33,385 nt of DNA from Faecalicatena contorta. Lineage in GTDB: Bacteria; Bacillota; Clostridia; Lachnospirales; Lachnospiraceae. The DNA lies in NCBI RefSeq assembly GCF_021531895.1, contig NZ_JAFBIX010000029.1, positions 1-33,385 on the forward strand, read 5' to 3'. Of this stretch, positions 1 to 8,911 are shown piece after piece. Position numbers and translations under genes: made by a program. The notes beneath the pieces were generated by a model, which worked only from the letters and a program-made list of their open reading frames with translations, had not been told where the DNA came from and made no database searches. Positions within the stretch are counted from its first letter, which is position 1; the number at the start of each line of letters is the position of its first letter.

Positions 1-9
1 TGGGTGCTC

Positions 10-38
10 TTGACATGTTCGTTCATTTTTGCTATTAA
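10..38 (+). promoter_or_regulatory. Possible sigma-70-type promoter
   Basis: TTGACA at 10-15 and TATTAA at 33-38 are separated by 17 bases. It would read rightward into an inverted repeat and then antisense to the HD hydrolase gene. No coding frame follows it, so it may be fortuitous. Confidence 0.3.
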
Positions 39-46
39 ATAGACAA

Positions 47-78
47 CGGCTTAACCGCAGAAAACTGCCATTAAGCCG
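47..78. repeat. Inverted repeat in the left non-coding segment
   Basis: CGGCTTAA at 47-54 pairs with TTAAGCCG at 71-78, and an inner GCAG/CTGC stem closes on AAAA. It lies 54 bases beyond the stop of the minus-strand HD hydrolase gene. It could end that transcript, but no clear T-run follows on either strand. Nothing else is recognisable in 1-131. Confidence 0.45.
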
Positions 79-131
79 CTTAATTATCATAGAAGATCTC
101 AATTTACAGAAAAAATTTCACACCGTCATGT

Positions 132-746
132 TTATACTTCCTGTTCTCCCTGGATATTCTCGCTCTTAATACGTCCCTTCTCTACATTTGGAAGAATGAA
201 ATTCTGATAAGCATATTCCCAGAGAGTCTCTGACCCCTCGGCAGTATTCTGGTTTCTTTTCATAATCTGTTCCAGATGCACTCCATGCTCTACCCAGGCT
301 TTTCCATCGGTTGCATCGTTGAGCATCACCGGCTGCAGATTATCCATCGTTCGTGCAAAACGGGCTTCCTTCGTCTCTCTTGCTTCAAATTCTTCCCATA
401 TCTTTTTGAATTTTTCACCCTGATCAGGCGGCAGCAACCCAAAGATTCGTTCTGCCGCTTTCTGTTCACGTTCCTTCTGTGTCTTCTTCGCCTCTTCATC
501 GTAAGCATACGTATCGCCGGCATCAATCTCGACAATATCATGGATCAAAAGCATGGTGACCGTCTTAAGCACATCAATCTCTTCATTGGCATATTCGCTG
601 AGCAGAATCGTCATGATTGCCATATGCCATGCATGTTCCGCATCATTTTCCTTACGCCTGCCATCCGACAGATAGGTCTGACGGCCGATAAATTTCTCTT
701 TGTCAATCTCACGTATAAATTCAAATTGTTGTTCCAGACGATCCAT
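132..746 (-). CDS. HD-domain hydrolase, YfbR/COG1896-like 5'-nucleotidase family
   Basis: A 204-residue soluble protein of the HD_3/YfbR-like family, metal-dependent phosphohydrolases that in E. coli act on deoxynucleoside monophosphates. Metal ligands are visible: H38 in the EHAWH segment, the H69-D70 pair in LLIHDIVEIDAGD, and D135 in ARTMDNLQP. E73 and D78 complete the usual HDIxEIDxGD signature. The start is supported by GGAGG just upstream. It lies 38 bases downstream of the ABC exporter operon and could be its last gene, although the function is unrelated. Substrate specificity cannot be read from the sequence. Confidence 0.85.
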   Translation of the reverse strand: MDRLEQQFEFIREIDKEKFIGRQTYLSDGRRKENDAEHAWHMAIMTILLSEYANEEIDVLKTVTMLLIHDIVEIDAGDTYAYDEEAKKTQKEREQKAAERIFGLLPPDQGEKFKKIWEEFEARETKEARFARTMDNLQPVMLNDATDGKAWVEHGVHLEQIMKRNQNTAEGSETLWEYAYQNFILPNVEKGRIKSENIQGEQEV

Positions 747-784
747 CTCTCATTCCTCCATTATCCTGACCAAACACTTCTATC

Positions 785-2614
785 TTAGGCACTTCTCTCA
801 AACTGCGAATTGTAAAGCTCTGCATAGAAACCATTTTGAGCCAGCAGTTCTTCATGATTGCCCTGTTCTATGATATCTCCATCCTTCATGACCAGTATCA
901 GATCCGCATCCCGAATCGTAGACAAACGGTGTGCAATAATAAAACTTGTTCTTCCACGCATCAGGTTATCCATCGCTTTCTGGATTCTTACTTCTGTACG
1001 TGTATCTACAGAACTGGTCGCTTCATCCAGAATCAGGATCTTTGGATCTGCCAGAATTGCCCTCGCAATGGTCAAAAGCTGCTTCTGTCCCTGAGACACA
1101 TTACTTGCTTCTTCATTCAATTCCATATTGTAGCCACCCGGCAGCGTCTGAACGAACCGATGTACATATGCCGCATTGGCTGCTTCTACCACTTCTTCAT
1201 GAGTTGCATCCAGCTTCCCATAACGGATATTCTCTTCAATACTACCCTTAAACAGCCAAGTATCCTGCAATACCATTCCGAACATCTGTCGCAATTCACT
1301 TCTGTTAAAATCACGGATATCGTGCCCGTCAACTTTGATAGAGCCACTGTTCACATCATAGAATCTCATCAATAATTTTACCATAGTTGTCTTTCCGGCG
1401 CCAGTCGGTCCCACAATTGCAATCTTCTGTCCCGGTTCGACTTTTGCGCTGAACTCCTTAATGATCGTATGATCCGGATTGTATCCGAATTTTACATGGT
1501 CAAATTCCACCCGGCCTTCCAGACCTTCTACAGATACAGCATTTGGAACTGTCTGATCTTCTTCTGGTTCCTCCAAAAATTCAAACACACGCTCAGAAGC
1601 TGCTGCCGTTGACTGTAGCATATTTGCTACCTGTGCCACCTGTTGAATTGGTTGTGTGAAGTTACGTACATATTGGATAAATGACTGAATATCACCAACC
1701 TCAATGGCATTTTTCATTGCCAGATATCCGCCCAGAATAACGACTGCTACATATCCAAGATTACCGACAAACTGCATGATCGGCATCATCATTCCTGACA
1801 AGAACTGTGACTTCCAGGCTGACTGGCACAGGATATCATTATCCTTATCAAAAGCAGCGATTACGTCATCCTCTTTATTGAATGCCTTCACAATATTGTG
1901 TCCACCATAGACCTCTTCCACCTGTCCATTGACATGTCCCAGATACTCCTGCTGCCTCATGAAATATTTCTGAGAATGCTTAACGATTACAGAAATCAAT
2001 CCCATGGAAAGCGGCAGGATTAAAATAGCAATCACAGTCATCAGAGGACTGATGCTAAGCATCATGACCAGTACACCTATAATTGTCGTTACCGATGTAA
2101 TGACCTGTGTTGCACTTTGGTTAAGGCTCTGACTTAACGTATCTACATCATTGGTAATACGAGATAATATCTCTCCATGAGTCATCTTATCAAAATAATT
2201 CATCGGGAGCCGATTGATTTTCTCAGAGATTTCTTTTCTTAAACGATAAGTTAACTTCTGTGACACTCCCGTCATAATGTATCCCTGGATAAAGGAAAAT
2301 AATGCACTACAGATATACAGACATAATAACGTCAGCAATATTCTGGCAATCTTGTCAAAATCAATTCCACTTCCGCCGGATATCTTTCCAACCAGACCAT
2401 TAAAAATCTCTGTGGTCGCTTTTCCAAGAACCTTTGGACCTACAATATTAAATATCGTACTTCCAATGGCAAATAAAATCACAAAAAGCAATGCAATCTT
2501 ATACCGCCCGAGGTAGGTCATCAATTTTCCCATTGTTCCTTTAAAATCCTTGGCCTTTTCACCCGGCATATTGCCGTGGCCAGGTCCATGTCCATGTCCC
2601 ATGCCTTTTGCCAT
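785..2614 (-). CDS. ABC exporter half-transporter with the catalytic Walker B (heterodimer partner 2)
   Basis: A 609-residue ABC half-exporter with an N-terminal transmembrane domain (about 35-330) and a C-terminal nucleotide-binding domain. The N terminus is rich in Gly and His (H7, H9, H13). Walker A is GPTGAGKTT (402-410), Walker B is ILILDE with catalytic E531, and the switch histidine is H562. The signature is SQGQ (507-510) rather than SGGQ. This is the pattern of heterodimeric exporters such as TM287/288 or BmrCD: its intact Walker motifs pair with the partner's SGGQ to form the working site. Its start lies one base after the partner's stop, with GGAGG inside the partner gene, so the two are translationally coupled. 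The substrate is unknown, probably drugs, lipids or peptides. Confidence 0.9.
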   Translation of the reverse strand: MAKGMGHGHGPGHGNMPGEKAKDFKGTMGKLMTYLGRYKIALLFVILFAIGSTIFNIVGPKVLGKATTEIFNGLVGKISGGSGIDFDKIARILLTLLCLYICSALFSFIQGYIMTGVSQKLTYRLRKEISEKINRLPMNYFDKMTHGEILSRITNDVDTLSQSLNQSATQVITSVTTIIGVLVMMLSISPLMTVIAILILPLSMGLISVIVKHSQKYFMRQQEYLGHVNGQVEEVYGGHNIVKAFNKEDDVIAAFDKDNDILCQSAWKSQFLSGMMMPIMQFVGNLGYVAVVILGGYLAMKNAIEVGDIQSFIQYVRNFTQPIQQVAQVANMLQSTAAASERVFEFLEEPEEDQTVPNAVSVEGLEGRVEFDHVKFGYNPDHTIIKEFSAKVEPGQKIAIVGPTGAGKTTMVKLLMRFYDVNSGSIKVDGHDIRDFNRSELRQMFGMVLQDTWLFKGSIEENIRYGKLDATHEEVVEAANAAYVHRFVQTLPGGYNMELNEEASNVSQGQKQLLTIARAILADPKILILDEATSSVDTRTEVRIQKAMDNLMRGRTSFIIAHRLSTIRDADLILVMKDGDIIEQGNHEELLAQNGFYAELYNSQFERSA

Positions 2615-2615
2615 A

Positions 2616-4859
2616 TTAACCTACCTCCTTCATATCTTCTTCCAGTTCTTTTTCTGACAACTGGGAAGATGCAATCTGATAATAAGTGTCACAGTTTCTC
2701 AATAACTCTTTATGCGTTCCTTTGCCCACAATCTTTCCATCATCCAATACAATAATCTGTTCCGCATGCAAAATAGTACTGATTCTCTGTGCAACGATCA
2801 TTACTGTACTGTCTTCCGTCTTTTCTTTTAATGCAGCACGTAAGGTTACGTCCGTTTTATAATCTAACGCAGAAAAACTATCATCAAAGATATAGACATC
2901 CGGATGTTTCGCAATTGCTCTGGCAATGGATAGTCTCTGCTTCTGTCCACCGGATACATTGGAGCCTCCCTGTGAGATCGTACTATGATACTTCTTTTTC
3001 TTCGTATCGATAAACTCGGTTGCCTGTGCAATCTCTGCCGCTTCTTTCATCTCATCCTCTGTTCCTTCGGAGTTTCCATACAGAATATTGGAAGCAATAT
3101 CACCAGAGAAAAGGATTCCTTTCTGTGGAACATATCCCAACTTCGCACGTAAGTCATGCTGTGTGATATCACGAATGTCTTCCCCGTCAATTGTAATCTT
3201 TCCTTCTGTCACATCATAGAACCTTGGAATCAGATTTACCAATGTTGATTTCCCACATCCGGTACTTCCGATAAACGCAGTTGTCTGTCCTGGCTTCGCG
3301 GTAAATGAAATATCATGCAGAACATCTTCTTCCGCTCCAGGATATCGGAATGACACATGATCGAAAGTAACCTCTCCCTTTCCATCTTCTGGAAGACTCT
3401 GAGGCTGGTCAGGATCCAGAATTGATGCATCACTGGTCAAGACTTCATCCACACGATCTGCAGAGACAGCCGCTCTCGGCAGCATAACAGATATCATACA
3501 TATCATCAGGAAAGACATGATAATCTGCATCGTGTACTGAATAAACGCCATCATATCTCCCACCTGCATGTTCCCGTCATTGATACTGTGACCGCCAGTC
3601 CATACGATCAATATAGAAATACAGTTCATGATCAGCATCATCAATGGCATCATAAAGGTCATGGCTCTATTTACAAACAGGTTAATTCTGGTCAGATCTT
3701 TATTCGCTTTATCAAATCGCTGCTCTTCATATTTTTCTGTACTGAAAGCACGAATGACTGAAAGGCCTGTTAAAATCTCACGACTGACCAGATTCAACCG
3801 GTCTACCATATTCTGCACAATTCTGAACTTTGGCATTACAACGATGAACAATACGCTGACGACCATTAAGATCAAGATAACTGCAAGTGCTATAATCCAG
3901 GACATATCAACGTTGGTATTAAACACTTTCCAGACGCCTCCAAACGCCATGATTGGAGCATACAGGACCATCCTGAGAATCATAACTGTCAGCATCTGAA
4001 TCTGCTGAATATCATTCGTACTTCTCGTAATCAGAGATGCTGTTGAAAACTTGTCAAACTCACTGTTGGAGAATCCGACTACTTTACGGAAGACGTCTCT
4101 TCGAAGTCCGCGGCCGACCTTTGCACCTACAAGCGAAGCCAACAGACCAACAATAATACTTGCTGCCATTCCCAACGCTGCCAGCGCAAGCATTTTTCCT
4201 CCTGTAATCAAAATATACTTCTTCTCTAAAGCATCTGTATCAATTCCTACATTTTCATAAGCATGCTTAATATACACTGCTGCCGTCTGTTCAACCATAG
4301 AGTCCGGCATGGAATCCAACTGACTCTCTATCTCATCTATGACCGAATCTCTCTGTTCCTCTTCCATCATACCGAAGAGATCATAGATGGACATCTGACT
4401 TATATCAGGTACCTGCTTTATCTGCTCTTCCATCTGACTCTTCATCTGCTCTTCCATCTGTTTTGTGGTGTCACTTCCCGAGTCAAAGCCTTCGGTCAAA
4501 AGCATCGGTTTCCCAAGAATTGCTGCCAGATCATCCATTTTCCTATTATTATCTTCTACCGATTCTTTCAATTCCAGTACAGTTCCGTCATAATCATAAT
4601 CCTGCTCACTCTTTTCATAAGAATTTTTCACTGTCTCCTGATCATCAGAATGCACGAACAGAAGCAAATGATTCAAGTCCTCTTCTGCAATCGTCAAAGG
4701 AACTTTCTCATCAACACCACTTTGTTGAATTCCTATATTGACAATATCAGATGTGTATGTCGGCAAAGACAGATCACAGTACGCCTGTACAACTAATACA
4801 CACAACACAGCGAAAACAACACCTGCATATGGTTTTAAGAATTTTATTAATTTGCGCAT
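2616..4859 (-). CDS. ABC exporter half-transporter with degenerate ATP site and large external insert (partner 1)
   Basis: A 747-residue ABC half-exporter. Walker A is GSTGCGKST (531-539) and the signature is the canonical VSGGQ (635-639). Walker B ends in FDD, so D660 replaces the catalytic glutamate, and Q691 replaces the switch histidine. These are the hallmarks of the degenerate subunit of a heterodimer. Between TM1 and TM2 lies an insert of about 165 residues (roughly 48-213) rich in Glu, Gln, Met and Asp, predicted to be extracytoplasmic; usual exporters have a short loop there. It is the first transporter gene after the MarR regulator (29-base gap) and is coupled to the 609-residue partner. 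Confidence 0.9.
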   Translation of the reverse strand: MRKLIKFLKPYAGVVFAVLCVLVVQAYCDLSLPTYTSDIVNIGIQQSGVDEKVPLTIAEEDLNHLLLFVHSDDQETVKNSYEKSEQDYDYDGTVLELKESVEDNNRKMDDLAAILGKPMLLTEGFDSGSDTTKQMEEQMKSQMEEQIKQVPDISQMSIYDLFGMMEEEQRDSVIDEIESQLDSMPDSMVEQTAAVYIKHAYENVGIDTDALEKKYILITGGKMLALAALGMAASIIVGLLASLVGAKVGRGLRRDVFRKVVGFSNSEFDKFSTASLITRSTNDIQQIQMLTVMILRMVLYAPIMAFGGVWKVFNTNVDMSWIIALAVILILMVVSVLFIVVMPKFRIVQNMVDRLNLVSREILTGLSVIRAFSTEKYEEQRFDKANKDLTRINLFVNRAMTFMMPLMMLIMNCISILIVWTGGHSINDGNMQVGDMMAFIQYTMQIIMSFLMICMISVMLPRAAVSADRVDEVLTSDASILDPDQPQSLPEDGKGEVTFDHVSFRYPGAEEDVLHDISFTAKPGQTTAFIGSTGCGKSTLVNLIPRFYDVTEGKITIDGEDIRDITQHDLRAKLGYVPQKGILFSGDIASNILYGNSEGTEDEMKEAAEIAQATEFIDTKKKKYHSTISQGGSNVSGGQKQRLSIARAIAKHPDVYIFDDSFSALDYKTDVTLRAALKEKTEDSTVMIVAQRISTILHAEQIIVLDDGKIVGKGTHKELLRNCDTYYQIASSQLSEKELEEDMKEVG

Positions 4860-4888
4860 ATCTTACCTTTCCTTTCAACTAGTATTTT

Positions 4889-5398
4889 CTATTCAAGTCT
4901 GCAATCATGCGGCATCGGGGGACGCGTCTTTTCCATGACCGTTTTGATGTCCATACCCTTAAACTCTCTGGAATCGAGAAGATTCTGCCTCATTTCCATA
5001 AGAAGCCGACGGAGGAGCATCCTCTCTTCCGGAGAAATTCCATGATATACAATGTCTTCCATGCCAGTCAGTACATGCTTTAATTCCTCTATACATTCTC
5101 TTCCCCGATCAGATAACTGAATCTGAATAACCCTTTGGTCTTTTGCGTCCGGTTTCTTCAAAATCAGCCCCTGGTCCTCTAACTTTCTCAACGCAACCGT
5201 CATAGAAGGCGGTGTAATTCCAATCTTCTCTGCCAATTGCCGTTGAGACATCTTCCCCTCACAATACAGAACAAACAAGATTCCAGCCTGATTTGGCTTG
5301 ACACCCAGCGCTTCCATACCTTTCATCGCCCGATATCGACTGATATGTGCTACCTGATGCAATAATATAAAAATAGAAGCATCCTCAAATTTTTCCAT
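4889..5398 (-). CDS. MarR-family transcriptional regulator of the ABC exporter operon
   Basis: A 169-residue winged-helix regulator. Residues 35-95 carry the MarR DNA-binding region: SQRQLAEKIGITPPSMTVAL is the helix-turn-helix, and DAKDQRV supplies the Asp and Arg of the wing. I start it at 5398 because CCTCCT at 5405-5410 gives a GGAGG Shine-Dalgarno in front of that ATG; a frame beginning ten codons earlier lacks one. It is the first gene of the exporter operon. A palindrome immediately downstream of a good promoter suggests autorepression relieved by a ligand, as is usual for MarR proteins controlling efflux pumps. Confidence 0.9.
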   Translation of the reverse strand: MEKFEDASIFILLHQVAHISRYRAMKGMEALGVKPNQAGILFVLYCEGKMSQRQLAEKIGITPPSMTVALRKLEDQGLILKKPDAKDQRVIQIQLSDRGRECIEELKHVLTGMEDIVYHGISPEERMLLRRLLMEMRQNLLDSREFKGMDIKTVMEKTRPPMPHDCRLE

Positions 5399-5440
5399 AC
5401 TGCACCTCCTTATATATTCATAAAACAAATCTAAAATTAA

Positions 5441-5486
5441 TTAGATATCTAACGGTTATATTAGGCATTATAGATATATATGTCAA
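5441..5486 (-). promoter_or_regulatory. Promoter and MarR-type operator of the exporter operon
   Basis: On the minus strand TTGACA (5486-5481), a 17-base spacer and TAATAT (5463-5458) form a strong promoter. The perfect palindrome TTAGATATCTAA (5441-5452) covers the expected transcription start. It has the size and symmetry of MarR-family operators, so autorepression is inferred. Confidence 0.7.
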
Positions 5487-5555
5487 CACTTTTATATTTA
5501 TTTAAGAATTATTATGGGAAATTTAACAAAAGAATAATTAGATAAATTAAGAATA

Positions 5556-5589
5556 GGGGACGGGGGAAAATGAAAAATCCCCCGTCCCC
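5556..5589. terminator. Eleven-base-pair GC-rich hairpin after dtd
   Basis: GGGGACGGGGG (5556-5566) pairs perfectly with CCCCCGTCCCC (5579-5589) around a 12-base loop. It begins six bases past the dtd stop, and T-rich sequence follows on the minus strand, so it probably ends that operon. The GGGGAC...GTCCCC ends recur at 10619 and, with one change, at 13083. Confidence 0.65.
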
Positions 5590-5594
5590 AACTA

Positions 5595-6041
5595 TTACAG
5601 TGTGTCGGAATCAAGAACGATTGTGAATGGACCGTCGTTTACGAGGCTGACTTTCATATCTGCTCCGAACTGACCTCTTTCTACCACGTTTACCTGCTCT
5701 TTGCATTTTGCGATGATGTATTCGTACATATCGGATGCCATGTCAGGTGCGCCTGCTTCGATAAAGCTTGGGCGATTGCCTTTTTTACAATTAGCGTATA
5801 ATGTGAACTGAGAGATCAGCAGTAACTCTCCACCTACCGCCTCTAAAGACAGATTGGTCTTTCCCTGTTCGTCTTCGAAGATTCGAAGTCCTAGCATCTT
5901 TTTTACCATCTTATCGGCGATTTCTTTTGTATCTGAATCACTTACGCCGATCAATACCATAAAGCCTTTCCCTATCTTGCCAAGTACTTTTCCATCCACC
6001 TTGACTTCACTTTCACTCACCCTTTGTATTACAAATCTCAT
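5595..6041 (-). CDS. dtd: D-aminoacyl-tRNA deacylase
   Basis: A 148-residue protein matching the Dtd family along its full usual length. Dtd hydrolyses D-amino acids wrongly attached to tRNA, and also Gly-tRNA(Ala), in the cytosol. Both family signatures are present: SQFTL in the middle (about 77-81) and the cross-subunit Gly-cisPro segment NDGPFT near the C terminus. The protein starts MRFVIQRV, typical of the family. AGGAGGT lies at an ideal distance from the ATG. It is the last gene of a three-gene minus-strand run with the HD protein and the EamA permease, ending in a strong hairpin. Confidence 0.97.
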   Translation of the reverse strand: MRFVIQRVSESEVKVDGKVLGKIGKGFMVLIGVSDSDTKEIADKMVKKMLGLRIFEDEQGKTNLSLEAVGGELLLISQFTLYANCKKGNRPSFIEAGAPDMASDMYEYIIAKCKEQVNVVERGQFGADMKVSLVNDGPFTIVLDSDTL

Positions 6042-6057
6042 ATTCTAAAACCTCCTG

Positions 6058-6546
6058 TCATAATGCAAACATTGTTTTGCAGATGTTTTTTGCTGTTTTG
6101 GTCACAAATAATCGTTCCATAACGGTACGTGCAGATTCTTTACTTTCCTGATCTTCATATAGATTTACCAGAAAGTCTGCTTCTACCAGTATCTGATAAT
6201 CCATCCCGTCTATATTGGAATATGTATGGTGATGTCCCACCAGGTAACATACTCTGGAAATGATCTTCTCAGGATATCCTAATTGTTCCAGCATATTCTT
6301 TGCTATTGGCGGGCCTTCCAGTTCCTGATGTTTTCCCAGACTGTCCCCATATTTTTTCCTGCTTTCTTTGATTCCGATATCATGAACAATCGCTGCTGTC
6401 TCAAGAATCTCCTGTTCTTCTGGGGAAATGCACTCCATCTCCCCAATCATTTTGGAAAAAGCATAAACTTTCATAAAATGCTGAATATGTCTGGGACAAT
6501 CTGTCTCATATTCTATCATACGCATGATCAATTCATGGTTATCCAT
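6058..6546 (-). CDS. HD-domain phosphohydrolase of unknown substrate
   Basis: A 162-residue single-domain HD protein. Ligands are visible at H23, the H55-D56 pair (AAIVHDIGI), H73, the HHH run at 105-107 and D124 (VEADFLVNL), typical of HDIG-like phosphohydrolases. No second domain is present. Its start overlaps the end of the EamA gene by eight bases, so it is translated from the same mRNA, and dtd follows 16 bases later. The substrate could be a nucleotide or a phosphorylated metabolite; the sequence does not decide. Confidence 0.8.
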   Translation of the reverse strand: MDNHELIMRMIEYETDCPRHIQHFMKVYAFSKMIGEMECISPEEQEILETAAIVHDIGIKESRKKYGDSLGKHQELEGPPIAKNMLEQLGYPEKIISRVCYLVGHHHTYSNIDGMDYQILVEADFLVNLYEDQESKESARTVMERLFVTKTAKNICKTMFAL

Positions 6547-7441
6547 TTTTCACCATTTCCTTATCTTTTTTGTCCGGCAGCTGTGCAAGAATAATTGCAG
6601 CAAACATCAGAATACATCCGATGGACTCACGGACAGACAGCTTCTCTCCAAGTATCACCCACCCGGCCAATACTGAAAAACAGGACTCCAGACTCAGAAT
6701 CAGAGATGCAATTGCGGGGTTTACATTCTTTTGTCCGATGATCTGCAGCGTATATGCCACACCACAAGACAAGACTCCAGCATAAAGCAATGGCCATGCG
6801 GCATCAACAATCGCTCCCATTTTCGGTATCTCCAGCAAAAACATAAAAGGCAATGATATGATTCCACAGACCAGGAATTGAATGCAAGACATCTTCACAC
6901 CTTCCACTTTAGGAGAGAAATAATCAATGACAAGAATATGAAGTGAAAATACCAGCGCGCATGCAAAGAGGAAAATATCTCCTTTTCCAATTGTAAATTT
7001 CTCTGTAATACACAGAAAATACAATCCAGCCAACGCAAGTATAACTGCCGTCCATACTTTCCATCCTGTCTTTTTTCCAAGAAAGATTCCTAACACCGGA
7101 ACAAATACAATATAAAATGCTGTGATAAATCCGGCTTTTCCTGCTGTTGTATACTGGATACCCACCTGTTGCAGACTGCTGGCGGCAAATAAAAGTACTC
7201 CACAGGAAATACCACCGATCAGCAGATCTTTCCTGTTTCTTTCTTCTGTCACAGGATCTGACTTATCATTTAATTTTTGCAAAATCCAGATACATGGAAT
7301 CAGCGCTACACCTCCAATCAGGCTGCGGACTCCGTTAAATGTAAATGGTCCCAGATAATCCATTCCTACACTCTGGGCCACAAAAGCGGTTCCCCATATA
7401 AATGCCGTTAATATCAGCATAAATGCATTTTTTGGTCTCAT
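6539..7441 (-). CDS. EamA-family (DMT) permease
   Basis: A 300-residue, about ten-helix membrane protein with two EamA repeats, of the drug/metabolite transporter superfamily. The first repeat opens with the typical LTAFIWGTAFVAQ and RSLIGG segments. The second ends with SLESCFSVLAGWVILGE, the conserved EamA C-terminal motif. Such permeases export amino acids or other small metabolites; the substrate is not deducible. GAGGTG precedes the ATG. It leads an operon with an HD protein and dtd. A leader hairpin lies upstream at 7479-7509. Confidence 0.88.
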   Translation of the reverse strand: MRPKNAFMLILTAFIWGTAFVAQSVGMDYLGPFTFNGVRSLIGGVALIPCIWILQKLNDKSDPVTEERNRKDLLIGGISCGVLLFAASSLQQVGIQYTTAGKAGFITAFYIVFVPVLGIFLGKKTGWKVWTAVILALAGLYFLCITEKFTIGKGDIFLFACALVFSLHILVIDYFSPKVEGVKMSCIQFLVCGIISLPFMFLLEIPKMGAIVDAAWPLLYAGVLSCGVAYTLQIIGQKNVNPAIASLILSLESCFSVLAGWVILGEKLSVRESIGCILMFAAIILAQLPDKKDKEMVKNG

Positions 7442-7478
7442 ACGTGCACCTCATCTTATGTCATTCTTTTCTTGTAGA

Positions 7479-7509
7479 TTGTCTCTGTCCGAAGTTTCAG
7501 GACAGACAA
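7479..7509 (-). promoter_or_regulatory. Leader hairpin upstream of the EamA permease
   Basis: CTGTCC (7485-7490) pairs with GGACAG (7500-7505), and after a two-base bulge TTGT pairs with ACAA. A TATAAT-like box on the minus strand lies just upstream near 7518-7523. The hairpin would sit in the 5' leader; no T-run follows, so its role is unclear. Confidence 0.4.
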
Positions 7510-7585
7510 CATTCGTATTATAGCATATTTATCCAATTCCGTGTATAATAAATAATAATCCGATAATCTTCTCTGGGAGAAACAT

Positions 7586-8236
7586 ATGCAGAAACACAAA
7601 AACATCTTTTTTTATTGCGGCCTTCTTATGCTTTTCAGTGAGGTCTGGAAACAATGGTGCCTCACTTACATATTAAATAACGGACATTATAACTGGTGGT
7701 ATTTTCCATTTCAATTATGCAGCATTCCTATGTACATCTGCCTGATACTGCCCTGGATCAGATCACCTCAGATATATGATGCTTTTCTTACTTTCTTAAT
7801 GGACTTTGGGATGTTGGGAGGCATCTTTGCTTTTTGTGATACAAGCGGAATGTATTATCACTATCCTCCATTGACCATTCATTCTTTTGCATGGCATATC
7901 CTTCTGATTATTCTTGGCCTTTATGCAGGATTCACAATAGGCAAGAACATTTCCATACGAAATTATCTGAAAAGCGCAGGTATCTATCTGATCTGCTGCG
8001 TAATCGCAACAATATGGAACCTTCTTTTTCATCCATACGGCAATATCAATATGTTCTATATCAGCCCGTATTACGTAATGGCGCAAAAGGTGTTCTGCAA
8101 GTTGGCATTGATTCTTGGAAATAACGCTGGAATCGCAATCTACATTGCCTCTACACTTTTTGGTGCATGGATTTTTCATTGTATATGGATATTTCTAAAA
8201 AGAGGGTTGAAAATTTCAGTCAATTCATTATTCTGA
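7586..8236 (+). CDS. YwaF/TIGR02206-like integral membrane protein
   Basis: A 216-residue protein with about six hydrophobic segments and little soluble sequence. The segment FPFQLCSIPMYICL and the later NLLFHPYGNINMFYISP resemble the conserved parts of the YwaF/TIGR02206 family (related to TMEM164), bacterial multi-pass proteins without an assigned function. Short aromatic-rich termini fit that family. GGGAG precedes the ATG, and TATAAT at 7544-7549 could be its -10 box. It is divergent from the EamA operon and 54 bases upstream of the TetR gene, so it may be co-transcribed with the following transporter. Assignment is by motif resemblance only. Confidence 0.6.
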   Translation: MQKHKNIFFYCGLLMLFSEVWKQWCLTYILNNGHYNWWYFPFQLCSIPMYICLILPWIRSPQIYDAFLTFLMDFGMLGGIFAFCDTSGMYYHYPPLTIHSFAWHILLIILGLYAGFTIGKNISIRNYLKSAGIYLICCVIATIWNLLFHPYGNINMFYISPYYVMAQKVFCKLALILGNNAGIAIYIASTLFGAWIFHCIWIFLKRGLKISVNSLF

Positions 8237-8290
8237 TAGTAAGGAATGACTCATCTGGTCAATCAAATCTAACAATAAGGAAAACATATT

Positions 8291-8911
8291 ATGAACGAAA
8301 AATTCTTTTCCCTGCCGGAAGAAAAACAATTGCAGATTATTAACGCTGCTACGGAAGTATTTGCAAAATATGATTATAAACATGCTTCCACGGATTTAAT
8401 TGCTTCCAAAGCAGGAATCTCCAAAGGTTTATTATTTTACTATTTTCATAACAAAAAAGAACTCTATCTTTATCTATTCACTTACCTGACTCAGATAATC
8501 ACGCAACAGGTCGTTGATAATGATTTTACAAAAATTACCGACTTTTTTGAACTTCTGGAATATTCCGCCAATAAAAAGGCAGAAATCCTGCAAAAGAATC
8601 CTTATGTTCTTGATTTTGCAGTAAAATCTTTCTACTCCGAGAAAGAAGAAGTCTCAGATAAGCTTCAGGATCTCAATTATGGACAGCAGGCTGCTATTTT
8701 CCAGCAATATCTTGGACATGTAGATACTTTCAAGTTCAAGGATAATTGTAATTTTTACGACATCTTCAAGATGCTGGTCTGGATGACCGATGGTTATCTT
8801 CACGAGCTTCGCGTTATGAAAAAAACACTGGATGTTGCAGAGCTGAAAGCTGAATTCCACAAATGGGTCACCATGTTCCGAAAATTATTTTACAAGGAGG
8901 AATACCTATGA
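8291..8911 (+). CDS. TetR/AcrR-family transcriptional regulator
   Basis: A 206-residue regulator. The N-terminal TetR helix-turn-helix is clear: IINAATEVFAKYDYKHASTD followed by IASKAGISKGLLFYYFHNKKELY (roughly 15-60). The remaining 140 residues form a helical ligand-binding domain with no recognisable specificity. The stop overlaps the start of the ABC ATPase gene by four bases (ATGA), so regulator and transporter form one translationally coupled operon. It probably controls that transporter in response to a compound the transporter handles. Confidence 0.92.
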   Translation: MNEKFFSLPEEKQLQIINAATEVFAKYDYKHASTDLIASKAGISKGLLFYYFHNKKELYLYLFTYLTQIITQQVVDNDFTKITDFFELLEYSANKKAEILQKNPYVLDFAVKSFYSEKEEVSDKLQDLNYGQQAAIFQQYLGHVDTFKFKDNCNFYDIFKMLVWMTDGYLHELRVMKKTLDVAELKAEFHKWVTMFRKLFYKEEYL

